The notes beneath the pieces are model-generated. The model was given only the letters and a program-made list of their open reading frames with translations, searched no databases and was not told the origin of the DNA. The position numbers and the translations under genes are program-made. A DNA stretch of 33,675 nucleotides, from positions 1 through 33,675 of the forward strand of contig JADIMI010000043.1 of assembly GCA_017694845.1 (NCBI GenBank), given 5' to 3'. Positions 23,233 to 32,305 of the stretch are shown here, one piece after another; positions within the stretch are counted from its first letter, which is position 1; each line of letters begins with the position of its first letter. Source of the stretch: Candidatus Cryptobacteroides intestinavium. Its GTDB lineage: Bacteria > Bacteroidota > Bacteroidia > Bacteroidales > UBA932.

Positions 23233-25860
23233 CTATCTGGTGGCAAGCTCCACCATTTTCTCGAGTGCATCCGCCAGGCCTGCGGAATTCTTGCCTCCAG
23301 CTGTGGCGAAGCCAGGCTGCCCTCCTCCTCCTCCGAGGATGAGTTTCGCCGCCTCCTTGACATCCTTGCCGGCATTATGCCCTTTCTTGACAAGGTCTTC
23401 AGAATACAGCAGCATCAGCTGCGGCTTCCCGTCCGATTCACAGGCTACGGCGACCACGAGATTCTCCGCCTCTTTCTGGAGCATCTGACAGGCTCTTTTG
23501 ACGATGTCAGGATTGATCTGCACGGCCTTGTCAGGATCGATGCAGACAACATTGATTCCGTTGACCGGTCTGCTCATTTCAAGTATCGCCTTCTTGAAAG
23601 CGGCGCTTTTTTCCTTCGCTATCGCCTCGACTTCCTTTTTGAAATGCTCGTTTTCTTCAATCAGCTTCCCGATCGCCCCGGCGAGGTCAGGCGCATTGTT
23701 GAACAGTGCCTTCGCTGCACGGAACGAATGCTCCATAGCATCCACGACCTTTTCCGCGTAAGGTCCCGTGACGGCCTCGATCCTGCGCACTCCGGCCGCG
23801 ATGGCGGATTCCGCGACGATCTTGAAGAACCCGATCTGCCCGGTAGCGGCGGCGTGGCAGCCTCCGCACAGTTCCACTGAATCGCCGAACTTCACGATGC
23901 GCACCCTGTCTCCGTATTTCTCCCCGAACAGTGCCATCGCCCCCATTGCCTGGGCCTGCTCCATTGTCGCGGCCCGGTTCTCTTCGAGAGGGGAATTCTC
24001 CCGGATCAGCTCGTTGACGCGGTTCTCCACCAGATCTATCTGTTCATCGGAAAGTTTCTCGAAATGCGAGAAGTCGAAACGGAAATACGAGTCTGTCACG
24101 AACGAGCCCTTCTGCTCCACATGGGTGCCGAGAATCTCTCTCAATGCCTTGTGCAGCAAATGGGTGGCCGTATGGTTGGATGATATCATCCTTCTTCTTG
24201 CGGCATCGACCACAAGGGTGAACGGACCGGTGCAGTCGGCCGGTATGCGCTCTGCGATATGTATAGTGAGATTGTTCTCCTTTATTGTGTTTATGATGGA
24301 GATCTTCTCCCCATCGCCTGCAACTATGTATCCGGTATCGCCGACTTCACCTCCCATCTCTGCATAGAAAGGGGTGCGGTCGAATACAAGCTGGTACATT
24401 GTCCTGTTCTTGGCCTTGACCGTGCGGTGGCGGGTAAGCGTCGCCCCCTCGAGGCTGGTCGTGTCATAGCCGACGAACTCCACGTTCTCGCAGTGATGGA
24501 ACTCGGCCCAGTCCCCGGACTCGATCGCAGTCGCATTGCGGGCGCGTTCCTTCTGCTTCTGAAGCTCCCTTTCGAAGCCTTCAATGTCGATGGTATATCC
24601 GTTCTCTGATGCAATGAGCTCGCTCAGGTCGACCGGGAATCCGAAGGTGTCGTAAAGCACGAATGCATCCTCGCCTTTGATCACCTTGTCTGCCTTCGTT
24701 TTCTCCATAATGTTGTCCATCAGCCTGATGCCTCTGTCCAGAGTGCGGAGGAACGCCAGCTCCTCCTCGCGGATCACCTTTTCCACGAGCTCCTGCTGCC
24801 TTGCGATTTCCGAGTAGAACTCTCCCATATCATCGACAAGCTGTCCCACCAGGCGGCAGAGGAAAGGCTCGCTGAAGCCAAGGAATGTATACCCGTAGCG
24901 TACGGCACGGCGGAGAATCCTCCTGATGACGTATCCTGCCTTGACGTTGGATGGAAGCTGTCCGTCAGCGATGGAGAAACTGATGGCACGGATATGGTCC
25001 GCGATCACCCGCATAGCCACATCCGTCCTGCCGCTTTCTCCGTATCTGTGCCCCGAGAGCTCTTCTATTCTGTGGATCATCCCGGTGAATACATCCGTGT
25101 CATAGTTGCTGGTCTTGCCCTGAAGCACCATACAGAGCCGTTCGAATCCCATTCCCGTATCCACGTTCCTGTTCGGAAGCGGTTCGAGCTCTCCGCTGGC
25201 CTTCCGGTTGAACTGCATGAACACCAGGTTCCATATCTCGATCACGAGCGGGTTGCCTGTATTGACCAGCTCCCGTCCGGGGATGGCGGCCCTTTCCTCA
25301 TCGCTGCGCAGGTCTATATGGATCTCGCTGCACGGCCCGCACGGCCCTGTGTCTCCCATCTCCCAGAAGTTGTCGTGCTTGTCTCCGAGCAGTATCCTGT
25401 CTTCCGGGACGTGAAGCTTCCATCTGTCTCTGGCTTCCGTGTCCATATCGGTCCCGTCAGCCGCGTCCCCTTTGAATACGGTCACGTAAAGTCTGTCCTT
25501 GTCGATCCGGTACACTTCGGTGAGCAGTTCCCAGGCCCAGTCTATGGCCTCGGACTTGAAATAGTCGCCGAAGCTCCAGTTGCCGAGCATCTCGAACATC
25601 GTATGATGGTATGAATCGTGCCCGACTTCTTCAAGGTCGTTGTGCTTCCCGCTCACCCTCAGGCATTTCTGGCTGTCTGTCACCCTCTTGTACTTAGGTG
25701 CGCTGTTGCCCAGGAACCAGTCCTTGAACTGGTTCATTCCGGCATTTGTAAACATCAGCGTAGGGTCGTTCTTGACAACCATAGGGGCTGATGGCACTAT
25801 CGTGTGTCCTTTGGACGCGAAAAAGTCCAGGAAAGTCTTTCTGATTTCTTTTGAGGTCAT
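23233..25860 (-). CDS. alaS: Alanyl-tRNA synthetase
   Basis: Charges tRNA-Ala with alanine and edits mischarged Ser or Gly. It has 875 residues, the normal full length. The class II aminoacylation core begins [20 protein letters not shown] and includes [17 protein letters not shown]. The editing domain has the metal site HTATH (H563, H567) and CGGCH (C665, H669). The C-terminal C-Ala domain carries the glycine-rich [17 protein letters not shown] motif. The gene diverges from the M23 peptidase cluster across 62 bases holding -7 elements on both strands. It is followed by the LptF-Fmt gene, tpk, ilvA and ilvE on the same strand. Confidence 0.97.
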   Translation of the reverse strand: MTSKEIRKTFLDFFASKGHTIVPSAPMVVKNDPTLMFTNAGMNQFKDWFLGNSAPKYKRVTDSQKCLRVSGKHNDLEEVGHDSYHHTMFEMLGNWSFGDYFKSEAIDWAWELLTEVYRIDKDRLYVTVFKGDAADGTDMDTEARDRWKLHVPEDRILLGDKHDNFWEMGDTGPCGPCSEIHIDLRSDEERAAIPGRELVNTGNPLVIEIWNLVFMQFNRKASGELEPLPNRNVDTGMGFERLCMVLQGKTSNYDTDVFTGMIHRIEELSGHRYGESGRTDVAMRVIADHIRAISFSIADGQLPSNVKAGYVIRRILRRAVRYGYTFLGFSEPFLCRLVGQLVDDMGEFYSEIARQQELVEKVIREEELAFLRTLDRGIRLMDNIMEKTKADKVIKGEDAFVLYDTFGFPVDLSELIASENGYTIDIEGFERELQKQKERARNATAIESGDWAEFHHCENVEFVGYDTTSLEGATLTRHRTVKAKNRTMYQLVFDRTPFYAEMGGEVGDTGYIVAGDGEKISIINTIKENNLTIHIAERIPADCTGPFTLVVDAARRRMISSNHTATHLLHKALREILGTHVEQKGSFVTDSYFRFDFSHFEKLSDEQIDLVENRVNELIRENSPLEENRAATMEQAQAMGAMALFGEKYGDRVRIVKFGDSVELCGGCHAAATGQIGFFKIVAESAIAAGVRRIEAVTGPYAEKVVDAMEHSFRAAKALFNNAPDLAGAIGKLIEENEHFKKEVEAIAKEKSAAFKKAILEMSRPVNGINVVCIDPDKAVQINPDIVKRACQMLQKEAENLVVAVACESDGKPQLMLLYSEDLVKKGHNAGKDVKEAAKLILGGGGGQPGFATAGGKNSAGLADALEKMVELATR

Positions 25861-25880
25861 AATAAAAACAAAATATCGTG

Positions 25881-25888
25881 CAAAATTA
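25881..25888 (-). promoter_or_regulatory. Possible -7 element for alaS
   Basis: The minus strand reads TAATTTTG, matching TAnnTTTG, 20 bases upstream of the alaS ATG. No -33 TTTG is seen at the usual spacing. Confidence 0.4.
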
Positions 25889-25909
25889 TAATTTTTTCCG
25901 GAAAAAGAC

Positions 25910-25917
25910 TATCTTTG
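25910..25917 (+). promoter_or_regulatory. Bacteroidota -7 element directly abutting the first M23 gene
   Basis: TATCTTTG at 25910-25917 is followed by GCGCC and then ATG at 25923. Transcription in Bacteroidota usually starts a few bases past this element, which would place +1 at or next to the start codon and make the mRNA leaderless or nearly so. A -33 box is not clear. Confidence 0.5.
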
Positions 25918-25922
25918 CGCCT

Positions 25923-26921
25923 ATGCGGAATTCCAAAAAATACATTTTCAACAGTGTAACCCTTTCATACGAGGAACAGATCAGATCGAGGAGGTCACGG
26001 ATAGTCAAATATTCGTGTCTTTTTCTTGCCAGCGTGGCTATGACTGTACTGTATGTCTGGATATATACTTCCGTACTGGGACAGGATCTCCCGAAGACCG
26101 CAAGGCTGCAGAGGATCAACGATGGATGGAGCGCGAAGGTCGATCTGATAGACAGGCATCTGGATGAATATGACGAGGTGCTCGGGACCCTCCAGATGAG
26201 GGATGATGAGATATACCGTTCCATTTTCGGGATGTCCCCCATATCAAAGGAGGTGAGGAACGCCGGTTTCGGTGGAGTCAACCGTTACGCATATCTGGAT
26301 GGAGCGGATATCAGCGGACACATAAAGAACACTGTCGTGAGGCTGGATGTCCTCACAAAGAAATCATACGTGCAGAGCAAGTCTTTCGATGATGTATCGC
26401 TGGTGGCCGCGCGTTCCGGAGAGATGGTGTCATGTATCCCGAAGATATCCCCGATAGTGCCTGACAGGTCGCAATACAGGCTTTCGAGCAGCTTCGGAGT
26501 GAGGAAGGACCCCATCACCGGCAGACAGGCGAGGCATATGGGGCTTGATTTCGCCATCGAGGTCGGAAATCCGGTCTATTCAACCGGAGATGGCGTCGTC
26601 TCTTATGTGGGGCACAGCAGATACGGCTACGGCAACAACATAATAGTGGACCACGGCTTCGGCTACAAGACAAGATATGCCCACCTGAGCACGACGGATG
26701 TCGTCGAAGGAATGCAGGTCAGGCGTGGCGACTTCCTCGGAAGGACCGGCAATTCAGGAAAATCATCAGGGCCGCATCTCCATTATGAGGTCATCTATAT
26801 GGACCGGCCTGTCAATCCTATCAACTACCTTGACCTTGAAATCCCTGCAGAGGAATATTCTTCGATGGTAAGGCAGGTGGAGGCCGGATCGGATATCGTA
26901 CATTCCGACATCAGGAAATAG
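25923..26921 (+). CDS. Membrane-anchored M23 (LytM-type) peptidase, first of a tandem pair
   Basis: Predicted peptidoglycan endopeptidase or LytM-domain regulator of 332 residues. The N-terminus is basic and cytoplasmic, followed by one transmembrane helix at about 31-51 and a stalk of about 130 residues containing LQMRDDEIYRSIF. The C-terminal LytM/M23 domain has zinc ligands H205 and D209 (HMGLD) and H285/H287 (HLHYE), so it appears catalytically competent. ATG 25923 is chosen because earlier in-frame codons overlap the promoter element. It is followed after nine bases by a related gene sharing the same stalk motif. It may act in cell-wall hydrolysis during growth or division. Confidence 0.9.
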   Translation: MRNSKKYIFNSVTLSYEEQIRSRRSRIVKYSCLFLASVAMTVLYVWIYTSVLGQDLPKTARLQRINDGWSAKVDLIDRHLDEYDEVLGTLQMRDDEIYRSIFGMSPISKEVRNAGFGGVNRYAYLDGADISGHIKNTVVRLDVLTKKSYVQSKSFDDVSLVAARSGEMVSCIPKISPIVPDRSQYRLSSSFGVRKDPITGRQARHMGLDFAIEVGNPVYSTGDGVVSYVGHSRYGYGNNIIVDHGFGYKTRYAHLSTTDVVEGMQVRRGDFLGRTGNSGKSSGPHLHYEVIYMDRPVNPINYLDLEIPAEEYSSMVRQVEAGSDIVHSDIRK

Positions 26922-26925
26922 GAGG
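26920..26925 (+). promoter_or_regulatory. Strong Shine-Dalgarno sequence for the second M23 gene
   Basis: AGGAGG lies five bases before ATG 26931 and overlaps the stop codon of the preceding gene. Most other genes in this window lack such a site, as is usual in Bacteroidota. Confidence 0.55.
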
Positions 26926-26930
26926 GAACA

Positions 26931-27881
26931 ATGTCACCCAAATACATCTATGACGACAGGCAGGTGAAGTTCCGGCGTTCGACCAGGACTTTCAGGAGTG
27001 TCATCATGAATGTCATAAAATATTTTTTCGTGTCGATCGCCCTCGCCGCTGTGTATTACGCCCTGTTCTCGCTGGTGTTCAGTACGGACACCGAGAGGAG
27101 ACTGAAGCAGGAGAACAGGATGTACTCCAAGATATATCCTGAAATGGAGAGGAAGGACCGTCTGCTTTCAGATGTCGTGACCGGGCTGCAGATGCGTGAT
27201 GACGAGATATACAAGGCTGTCTTCCATACCGAGGCGCCTAACGTCGAGAGGCTTTCATCCGTGGATTTCCTTGCAGGAGGAGATACTCTGAAAGATGCGG
27301 ACATTGTTGCACTGACATCGGAGAAGCTCGATCTGCTTGAGGAATGCGTCACGAGGGTGGAGCGCAATTTCGGGGCGCTGCTTGACCGCTGTGCCGGGGA
27401 TGGTTTCATAATGCCTCCTATGCGTTCTCCTCTGAAAGGTTTCAATTATACGCAGACAGGTGCGACGACCGGGCAGAAGATCAATCCTTTCTACAAGGTG
27501 AATGTCGAGCATCACGGTCTGGATATGATAGCCCATTCCGGGACGGAGGTGTACTCGTCTGGTCCGGGGGTGGTTTCATCCGTGACAAGGTCCCGCAGAG
27601 GATCGGGCAATGTAGTCGAGATAACACACGCCGGAGGATACATCACCAGATATGCCCATCTGGATGATATTCTGGTACGTAAAGGGGCCAGGGTCGATGA
27701 GGAGACAGTCATTGGCCACGTCGGCACTTCGGGAATGACGATGGCCCCGCATCTTCACTATGAAGTGGAGAAGGACGGAAAGATCCTTGATCCGGTGAAC
27801 TATTTCTTCGGAGATGTCGATCCGTATTCGTATGCGGACATACTCATAATGTCAGTGACGACCGGACAGTCTATGGACTGA
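26931..27881 (+). CDS. Membrane-anchored M23 (LytM-type) peptidase, second of a tandem pair
   Basis: Paralogue of the preceding gene, 316 residues. It has a transmembrane helix at about 30-50, a stalk with LQMRDDEIYKAVF closely matching LQMRDDEIYRSIF in its neighbour, and a C-terminal M23 domain. The zinc ligands H194 and D198 (HHGLD) and H274/H276 (HLHYE) are all present. The rest of the sequence has diverged strongly, so the duplication is old and the two may have different partners. Both genes are almost certainly translated from one message, given the nine-base gap and strong Shine-Dalgarno. The MerR-type gene follows after 17 bases. Confidence 0.9.
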   Translation: MSPKYIYDDRQVKFRRSTRTFRSVIMNVIKYFFVSIALAAVYYALFSLVFSTDTERRLKQENRMYSKIYPEMERKDRLLSDVVTGLQMRDDEIYKAVFHTEAPNVERLSSVDFLAGGDTLKDADIVALTSEKLDLLEECVTRVERNFGALLDRCAGDGFIMPPMRSPLKGFNYTQTGATTGQKINPFYKVNVEHHGLDMIAHSGTEVYSSGPGVVSSVTRSRRGSGNVVEITHAGGYITRYAHLDDILVRKGARVDEETVIGHVGTSGMTMAPHLHYEVEKDGKILDPVNYFFGDVDPYSYADILIMSVTTGQSMD

Positions 27882-27898
27882 CAAAACAATATGATGTT

Positions 27899-28216
27899 AT
27901 GGAAAAGTTGTTTTACCGTATCGGAGAAGTGGCCGAGATTCTCGGAGAGAATGTGTCTCTGGTGAGATTCTGGTCCGATTCTTTCCCGAAATTCATCAGG
28001 CCGAGACGCAATGCCAAGGGGAACAGGCTGTTCACCGCCGAGGATGTCGAGATGTTCAAGCGGATACATTTCCTTGTCAAGACGGCGGGGCTGACTCTTG
28101 AAGGGGCGGCGAGACAGCTCGGGGAGGACACATCTAAAATTGACAATAAAGTGAAGGTGCTCGAGTCCCTGCGAAGGATCAGGTCTCAGCTGGAGGATAT
28201 CCGCGGCGGACTGTAA
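27899..28216 (+). CDS. MerR-family transcriptional regulator (small)
   Basis: DNA-binding protein of 105 residues. Residues 5-75 form the MerR winged helix-turn-helix (FYRIGEVAEILGENVSLVRFWSD, then NRLFTAEDVEMFKRIHFLV), followed by a short amphipathic dimerisation helix (IDNKVKVLESLRRIRSQLEDI). There is no effector-binding domain and no conserved metal-binding cysteine, so it is probably a constitutive or partner-modulated regulator. As far as I recall, this gene beside alaS and M23 peptidase genes is a recurrent Bacteroidota arrangement. Its target is unknown, but the neighbouring cell-wall genes are reasonable candidates. Confidence 0.85.
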   Translation: MEKLFYRIGEVAEILGENVSLVRFWSDSFPKFIRPRRNAKGNRLFTAEDVEMFKRIHFLVKTAGLTLEGAARQLGEDTSKIDNKVKVLESLRRIRSQLEDIRGGL

Positions 28217-28253
28217 GGGGTATACCTATTATATAATATAAGGAACTTTGTCT

Positions 28254-29030
28254 ATGCAGGTAAAGGATGTCGTAAAGGTTATCGAGGATTTCGCGCCGCT
28301 GGCCATTCAGGAGAAATGGGACAACAGCGGTCTTTGCATCGGTTCTCCGGATGCTCCGGTCACGTCTGTGCTTGTCGGGCTGGACTGCACTCCGGAACTC
28401 GTCGATGAGGCTGTCTCATACGGGGCCGATATGATAGTCACGCATCATCCTCTGATTTTTTCAGGTCTGAGAAGAATCTCCCCTGACGATCCGGTAGGAG
28501 CCGCCGTGATCAAGGCAGTGTCTGCCGGGATATCGGTCTATGCGGCCCATACGACGGCCGACAAGGTGATCGCCGGTGTGAGCGGGGCGATGGCGGCAAG
28601 GCTTGGTCTTGAGAATGTCAGCGTCCTTGACGCTGATGGAGATGGCACGGGGCTCGGTGTCATAGGCACATTGCCGGAGCCGCTGCCTGCGGAGGAGGCG
28701 GTCGCCCTGGTCAAGGAAAGGTTCTCCCTGAAGACGGTCAGATGTTCACGTCCTGTGGATATCCCTGTCGGCACGGTCGCGGTCTGCGGCGGAGCCGGAA
28801 GCTCGCTTATAGACAAGGCTGTCAACGCGGGTGCCCAGCTGTATGTGACAGGGGACATATCCTACCATCATTTCTTCACAGGCGGAAGATATATGCTTAT
28901 GGACATCGGACATTATGAAAGTGAAATAGATATAGTTAATATTTTATTTTCATTGATACGGAAAAATTTTCCTACCTTTGCAGTCCGCATTACGGAGAAC
29001 AGATACAGTAACCCGATATTTTATTTTTAA
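28254..29030 (+). CDS. Nif3-like dinuclear metal-centre protein (GTP cyclohydrolase I type 2 family)
   Basis: Conserved metal-binding protein of 258 residues from ATG 28254; a TTG two codons upstream is less likely. Signature segments are QEKWDNSGLCIGSPD near the N-terminus, the metal-binding MIVTHHPLIFSG, the AAHTTADKVIAGV block, and GHYESEID at the C-terminus supplying further ligands. The family forms hexameric toroids with two metal ions per subunit. Some members are annotated as GTP cyclohydrolase I type 2, but the true function is unsettled. The last codons are strikingly AT-rich and contain a promoter element for the next gene. It starts 37 bases after the MerR gene. Confidence 0.9.
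   Translation: MQVKDVVKVIEDFAPLAIQEKWDNSGLCIGSPDAPVTSVLVGLDCTPELVDEAVSYGADMIVTHHPLIFSGLRRISPDDPVGAAVIKAVSAGISVYAAHTTADKVIAGVSGAMAARLGLENVSVLDADGDGTGLGVIGTLPEPLPAEEAVALVKERFSLKTVRCSRPVDIPVGTVAVCGGAGSSLIDKAVNAGAQLYVTGDISYHHFFTGGRYMLMDIGHYESEIDIVNILFSLIRKNFPTFAVRITENRYSNPIFYF
28973..28980 (+). promoter_or_regulatory. Bacteroidota -7 element inside the nif3-like gene
   Basis: TACCTTTG followed by CAGTCC is a textbook -7 element, located within the final coding codons of the Nif3-like gene, 55 bases before ATG 29036. An upstream TTG at 28953-28955 is too close for the ideal spacing. The local AT-richness supports promoter function. Confidence 0.5.
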
Positions 29031-29035
29031 GCGAT

Positions 29036-29845
29036 ATGGCTAAAAAGACAAAGAAAATCGAAACTCCTATCGACCAGAGGGAGACCTTCGTGTCGATCCA
29101 GAAGAATTTCGCTGATTCAGACCTCAGTGTCGAGGAGAAACTCAAGACTCTCTATTCTCTCCAGCTGATAGATACAGAGATAGACAAGATCCTGCAGCTC
29201 AGGGGTGAACTTCCGGTGGAGGTGGAGAATCTGGAGAACGAGATAGCTGACCTGAAGGCCAAGGTGGCGAATATCAACGCCCAGATCGAGGAGTCTACAA
29301 AGAAGATAGCGGAATACAAGAACCAGATTGTCGACTACGATGCATCCATCGCTAAATACAAGGCGCAGGTGGATCACGTGGCCAACAGCAGGGAATATGA
29401 CTCTCTCAGCAAGGAGATCGAGAACCTCGGGCTGCTCAGGCAGATCGCCGAGAAGAACATAGGCGAGACCAAGGAGGCGATCATCGCCAGGAAAGGTGAT
29501 ATCGAGGCTATCAAGGAGAAACTCTCTGTAAGGAATGATGACCTGAAGGCCAAGAAGCAGGAGCTCGCGACCATTGTGGAGTCCACTGCCAAGGATGAGG
29601 AGAAACTCCTCGCCCGGAGGGCGGAGTGCGCGGCAAAGATCGATGCGAGGACAATGAGCGCATACAACCACATCAGGAACAGCAGCAACAACCATCTTGC
29701 CGTAGTGTCTGTGTTCAACGGCAACGCCTGCGGCGGCTGCTTCAGCACGATATCCCCGCAGAGGCTCATCGACATAGCATCGAACAAGAAAATGATCATT
29801 TGCGAATATTGCGGAAGAATACTCGTAAATCCTGATTTCGAATAG
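29036..29845 (+). CDS. Coiled-coil protein with C-terminal C4 zinc ribbon (CT398/COG1579-like)
   Basis: Protein of 269 residues. The first roughly 200 residues are highly charged and predicted to be mostly coiled coil (heptad-like LENEIADLKAKVANINAQIEE and similar). The C-terminus holds a zinc ribbon with C232, C235, C256 and C259 (CGGC, then CEYCG). This is the layout of the COG1579/CT398 family, reported in Chlamydia to associate with sigma-54 and secretion components. A conserved biochemical role is not known to me. It follows the Nif3-like gene by five bases and precedes dnaB by four, a pairing with Nif3 often seen in bacteria. An internal promoter may uncouple it from upstream genes. Confidence 0.87.
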   Translation: MAKKTKKIETPIDQRETFVSIQKNFADSDLSVEEKLKTLYSLQLIDTEIDKILQLRGELPVEVENLENEIADLKAKVANINAQIEESTKKIAEYKNQIVDYDASIAKYKAQVDHVANSREYDSLSKEIENLGLLRQIAEKNIGETKEAIIARKGDIEAIKEKLSVRNDDLKAKKQELATIVESTAKDEEKLLARRAECAAKIDARTMSAYNHIRNSSNNHLAVVSVFNGNACGGCFSTISPQRLIDIASNKKMIICEYCGRILVNPDFE

Positions 29846-29849
29846 TCGT

Positions 29850-31376
29850 ATGCCGGCTGCAGACGGGAAAAGGAAAAGACAGCAGAAGCCTGTCAATCTG
29901 GATACATTAGGGCTTGAGATGGGAAACAGACCGCCTCAAGCTCTTGATGTCGAAGAGGCTGTCCTCGGCGCTCTTCTTGTAGAGCCTAACTGCGTGGATG
30001 AGGCTATGGAGGAACTGACTCCGGGCTGTTTCTACAATGAGAAGCACCGTATGATCTTCGAGTCTATGATGCATCTCGTCAATTCCCATGTGTCGGTAGA
30101 CCCTCTCACTGTCAGCCAGCAGCTTAAGACGGATGGCAATCTTGAGGCCATCGGCGGGCCTGTGGTCCTGGCCCAGCTTTCCCAGAAAATCGGCGCGGCC
30201 GCACATATCGAATTCTATATCAAGATACTCAAGCAGAAATGCATACAGAGGGATCTGATCACTGCGGCATATACTATCCTGAAGGATTCCTACGATGAGA
30301 GTATCAATGTCGACCAGCTTATCGACACGGCCCAGACCAAGGTGTTCGATGCCATCCAGAACAATGTCAAGAAAGATGTCCAGGAGATCGGTTCTGTCAT
30401 AACACAGGCGATGTCGGACATAGAGCGCCTTCAGGACTCTACCGGTCTCAGCGGTGTCCCTTCCGGCTTCCCTTCTCTGGACAAGGTCACGCTTGGCTGG
30501 CAGCCATCCGATCTTATCATTCTTGCCGCCCGCCCATCTATGGGCAAGACTGCATTTGTCCTGAATGTGGCGAGAAACGCGGCGGTCGATCACCATGTCC
30601 CTGTGGCGATCTTTTCCCTGGAAATGCCTGCGATCCAGCTCTGCAAGCGAATGATGGTGTCCGAGACAGGTCTTTCCGCCGACAAGATCAAGGGAGGAGT
30701 CCGTCTGGAGCCGTATGAATGGGTGCAGCTTGAGCAGAAGCTCAAGGATCTGTCCAGGGCCCCGCTCTATATAGATGACACTCCGAGCCTTCCTGTCATG
30801 GAGTTCCGTTCCAAGGCGAAGCGCCTTGTGAACCAGAAGGGCATAAAGCTCATAATAGTGGACTACCTCCAGCTTATGCAGGGTCCGAACGAGCTCAAGG
30901 GGCTCAGGGAGCAGGAAGTCGCCGCCATATCAAGGACGCTCAAGGCGACCGCAAAGGAACTCAACGTCCCCATCATTGCGCTTTCGCAGCTCAACAGGAC
31001 AGCGGTAAACAGACAGAATTCCAATGGAAGGCCTCTGCTCAGCGACCTCCGCGAATCCGGCTCCATTGAGCAGGATGCGGATATGGTGCTGTTCATCCAC
31101 AGGCCTGATTACCAGAACCTGTCCCCCGACCCGTCAGAGGCCGGCAAGGCGCAGCTTATCATTGCCAAGCACCGTAACGGTGAGATAGGGGATATCAACC
31201 TGATGTTCCGCAGTTCGGAAGTCAAGTTCGTGGATGCAGAAGACACTCTCCTTGCAAGGGCGGCTATGGATGATATCGGTCAGGGGTATGTCCCGGTATC
31301 GGATATGTCTGCCGCTGTAGGAGATATCCCGGCTGGCGGAAGTTCGGATTTCGGGCCTAACAATGATTTCGCATAG
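29850..31376 (+). CDS. dnaB: Replicative DNA helicase
   Basis: Hexameric helicase that unwinds the chromosome fork, 508 residues. The N-terminal domain (PPQALDVEEAVLGALLVEP) interacts with primase and loader. The RecA-like motor has Walker A at ARPSMGKTAF (K233 binds ATP phosphate), Walker B at LIIVDYLQLM, and the C-terminal SGSIEQDADMVLFIHRP segment. There is no intein: the Walker and other motor motifs are contiguous. The last 40 residues are Gly- and Pro-rich and acidic and probably disordered. It begins four bases after the zinc-ribbon gene. Confidence 0.97.
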   Translation: MPAADGKRKRQQKPVNLDTLGLEMGNRPPQALDVEEAVLGALLVEPNCVDEAMEELTPGCFYNEKHRMIFESMMHLVNSHVSVDPLTVSQQLKTDGNLEAIGGPVVLAQLSQKIGAAAHIEFYIKILKQKCIQRDLITAAYTILKDSYDESINVDQLIDTAQTKVFDAIQNNVKKDVQEIGSVITQAMSDIERLQDSTGLSGVPSGFPSLDKVTLGWQPSDLIILAARPSMGKTAFVLNVARNAAVDHHVPVAIFSLEMPAIQLCKRMMVSETGLSADKIKGGVRLEPYEWVQLEQKLKDLSRAPLYIDDTPSLPVMEFRSKAKRLVNQKGIKLIIVDYLQLMQGPNELKGLREQEVAAISRTLKATAKELNVPIIALSQLNRTAVNRQNSNGRPLLSDLRESGSIEQDADMVLFIHRPDYQNLSPDPSEAGKAQLIIAKHRNGEIGDINLMFRSSEVKFVDAEDTLLARAAMDDIGQGYVPVSDMSAAVGDIPAGGSSDFGPNNDFA

Positions 31377-31398
31377 GATATTCCTGCCGGGCTGTAAT

Positions 31399-32301
31399 AT
31401 GGAAAGACTTTACCGCATCCTTTTTCTGGCAGTGACTCTGGCTTTTCTTCAGGTAGTCACAGGTATGGCTGCCTCCGCCCATATGACAGATGCCGGGAAT
31501 GGAGACAGCTCCTCCGTCAGAAGTGCCTGTATTCCTGTAATGTCCCTTGTGGAGGACAGTCTCGCTTATAGTGCAGGAGAGCATCTGGAATTCACGGTGA
31601 AGTATGAATGGGGAATAATCAATTCCGATGTAGGGAAGGCGACCGTCGACCTTGACACCCTTACGATGGATGGCCGCAGGGTCTTCCATTGTGCCGTATA
31701 CGGCAGGACTGTCAGCTGGTATGACCTGATCTTCAAGGTCAGGGAAGATTTCCAGTCCTGGTTTACAATGGATGGCATAGTCCCGATGAAATTCACCAGG
31801 GATACAAGAGAGGGCAGATATATAGCGAAGAATACATATAATTATATGTGGAATATGCCGGATCCGTACATCGAGGCTGATGTGTATTCGTCCAGTTCCG
31901 GCCAGCGTAATGTGGAGCTGCCTCTTGACAGCTGTACGTATGATCTCCCTGCACTGTTCTTCCTCGCCAGGAATATGGATTTCGATGCCGTAACACCGGG
32001 GGTGCGCTATCCTATGACTTTCGCCATAGACGATGATGTATATAATGTCTATTTTATCCTCTACGGCCGGGAGACGAAGAAGATCAGGGGGCTGGGGACT
32101 GTCAGGACAATCAAGTTCGCCGCCAGGCTTCTGGCAGGGGAGGTCTTCACCGGGGAGGAGGATATGCTGATATGGGTTTCCGATGATGACAACAGGATTC
32201 CTGTCATGTTCGAGGCCCCTATCCTGGTGGGGACTGCCTCCGGAAGACTGACCGGGTGGTCGGGTCTGAAGCATCCGTTCAAGTCGCTTGTTAAAAAATA
32301 A
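31399..32301 (+). CDS. Secreted DUF3108-domain protein
   Basis: Protein of unknown function, 300 residues from ATG 31399. This start opens a Sec signal peptide (MERLYRILFLAVTLAFLQ, with a cleavage-like GMAASA site). An ATG at 31363 inside dnaB would add 12 non-signal residues. The body matches the DUF3108 family: YSAGEHLEFTVKYEWG, a WYDLIFKVREDFQSWF segment, and later VWVSDD-type text (MLIWVSDDDNRIPVMFEAPI). These suggest an all-beta periplasmic or outer-membrane-associated protein. DUF3108 proteins are often annotated only as hypothetical, and some have been compared with lipid-binding beta structures. It lies between dnaB and the redox genes, with 22 bases before it and four after it. Confidence 0.85.
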   Translation: MERLYRILFLAVTLAFLQVVTGMAASAHMTDAGNGDSSSVRSACIPVMSLVEDSLAYSAGEHLEFTVKYEWGIINSDVGKATVDLDTLTMDGRRVFHCAVYGRTVSWYDLIFKVREDFQSWFTMDGIVPMKFTRDTREGRYIAKNTYNYMWNMPDPYIEADVYSSSSGQRNVELPLDSCTYDLPALFFLARNMDFDAVTPGVRYPMTFAIDDDVYNVYFILYGRETKKIRGLGTVRTIKFAARLLAGEVFTGEEDMLIWVSDDDNRIPVMFEAPILVGTASGRLTGWSGLKHPFKSLVKK

Positions 32302-32305
32302 GGAT

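Noticed and set aside
22349..23488. A long plus-strand open frame (379 codons) opposite the LptF and alaS genes
   Set aside because: It lies wholly antisense to two well-recognised genes, is rich in His, Arg and Gln with no domain, and reflects codon bias of the true strand.
30531..30560. Possible intein insertion in DnaB at the Walker A site
   Set aside because: The motif is contiguous (PSMGKTAF) and the total length of 508 residues is normal.
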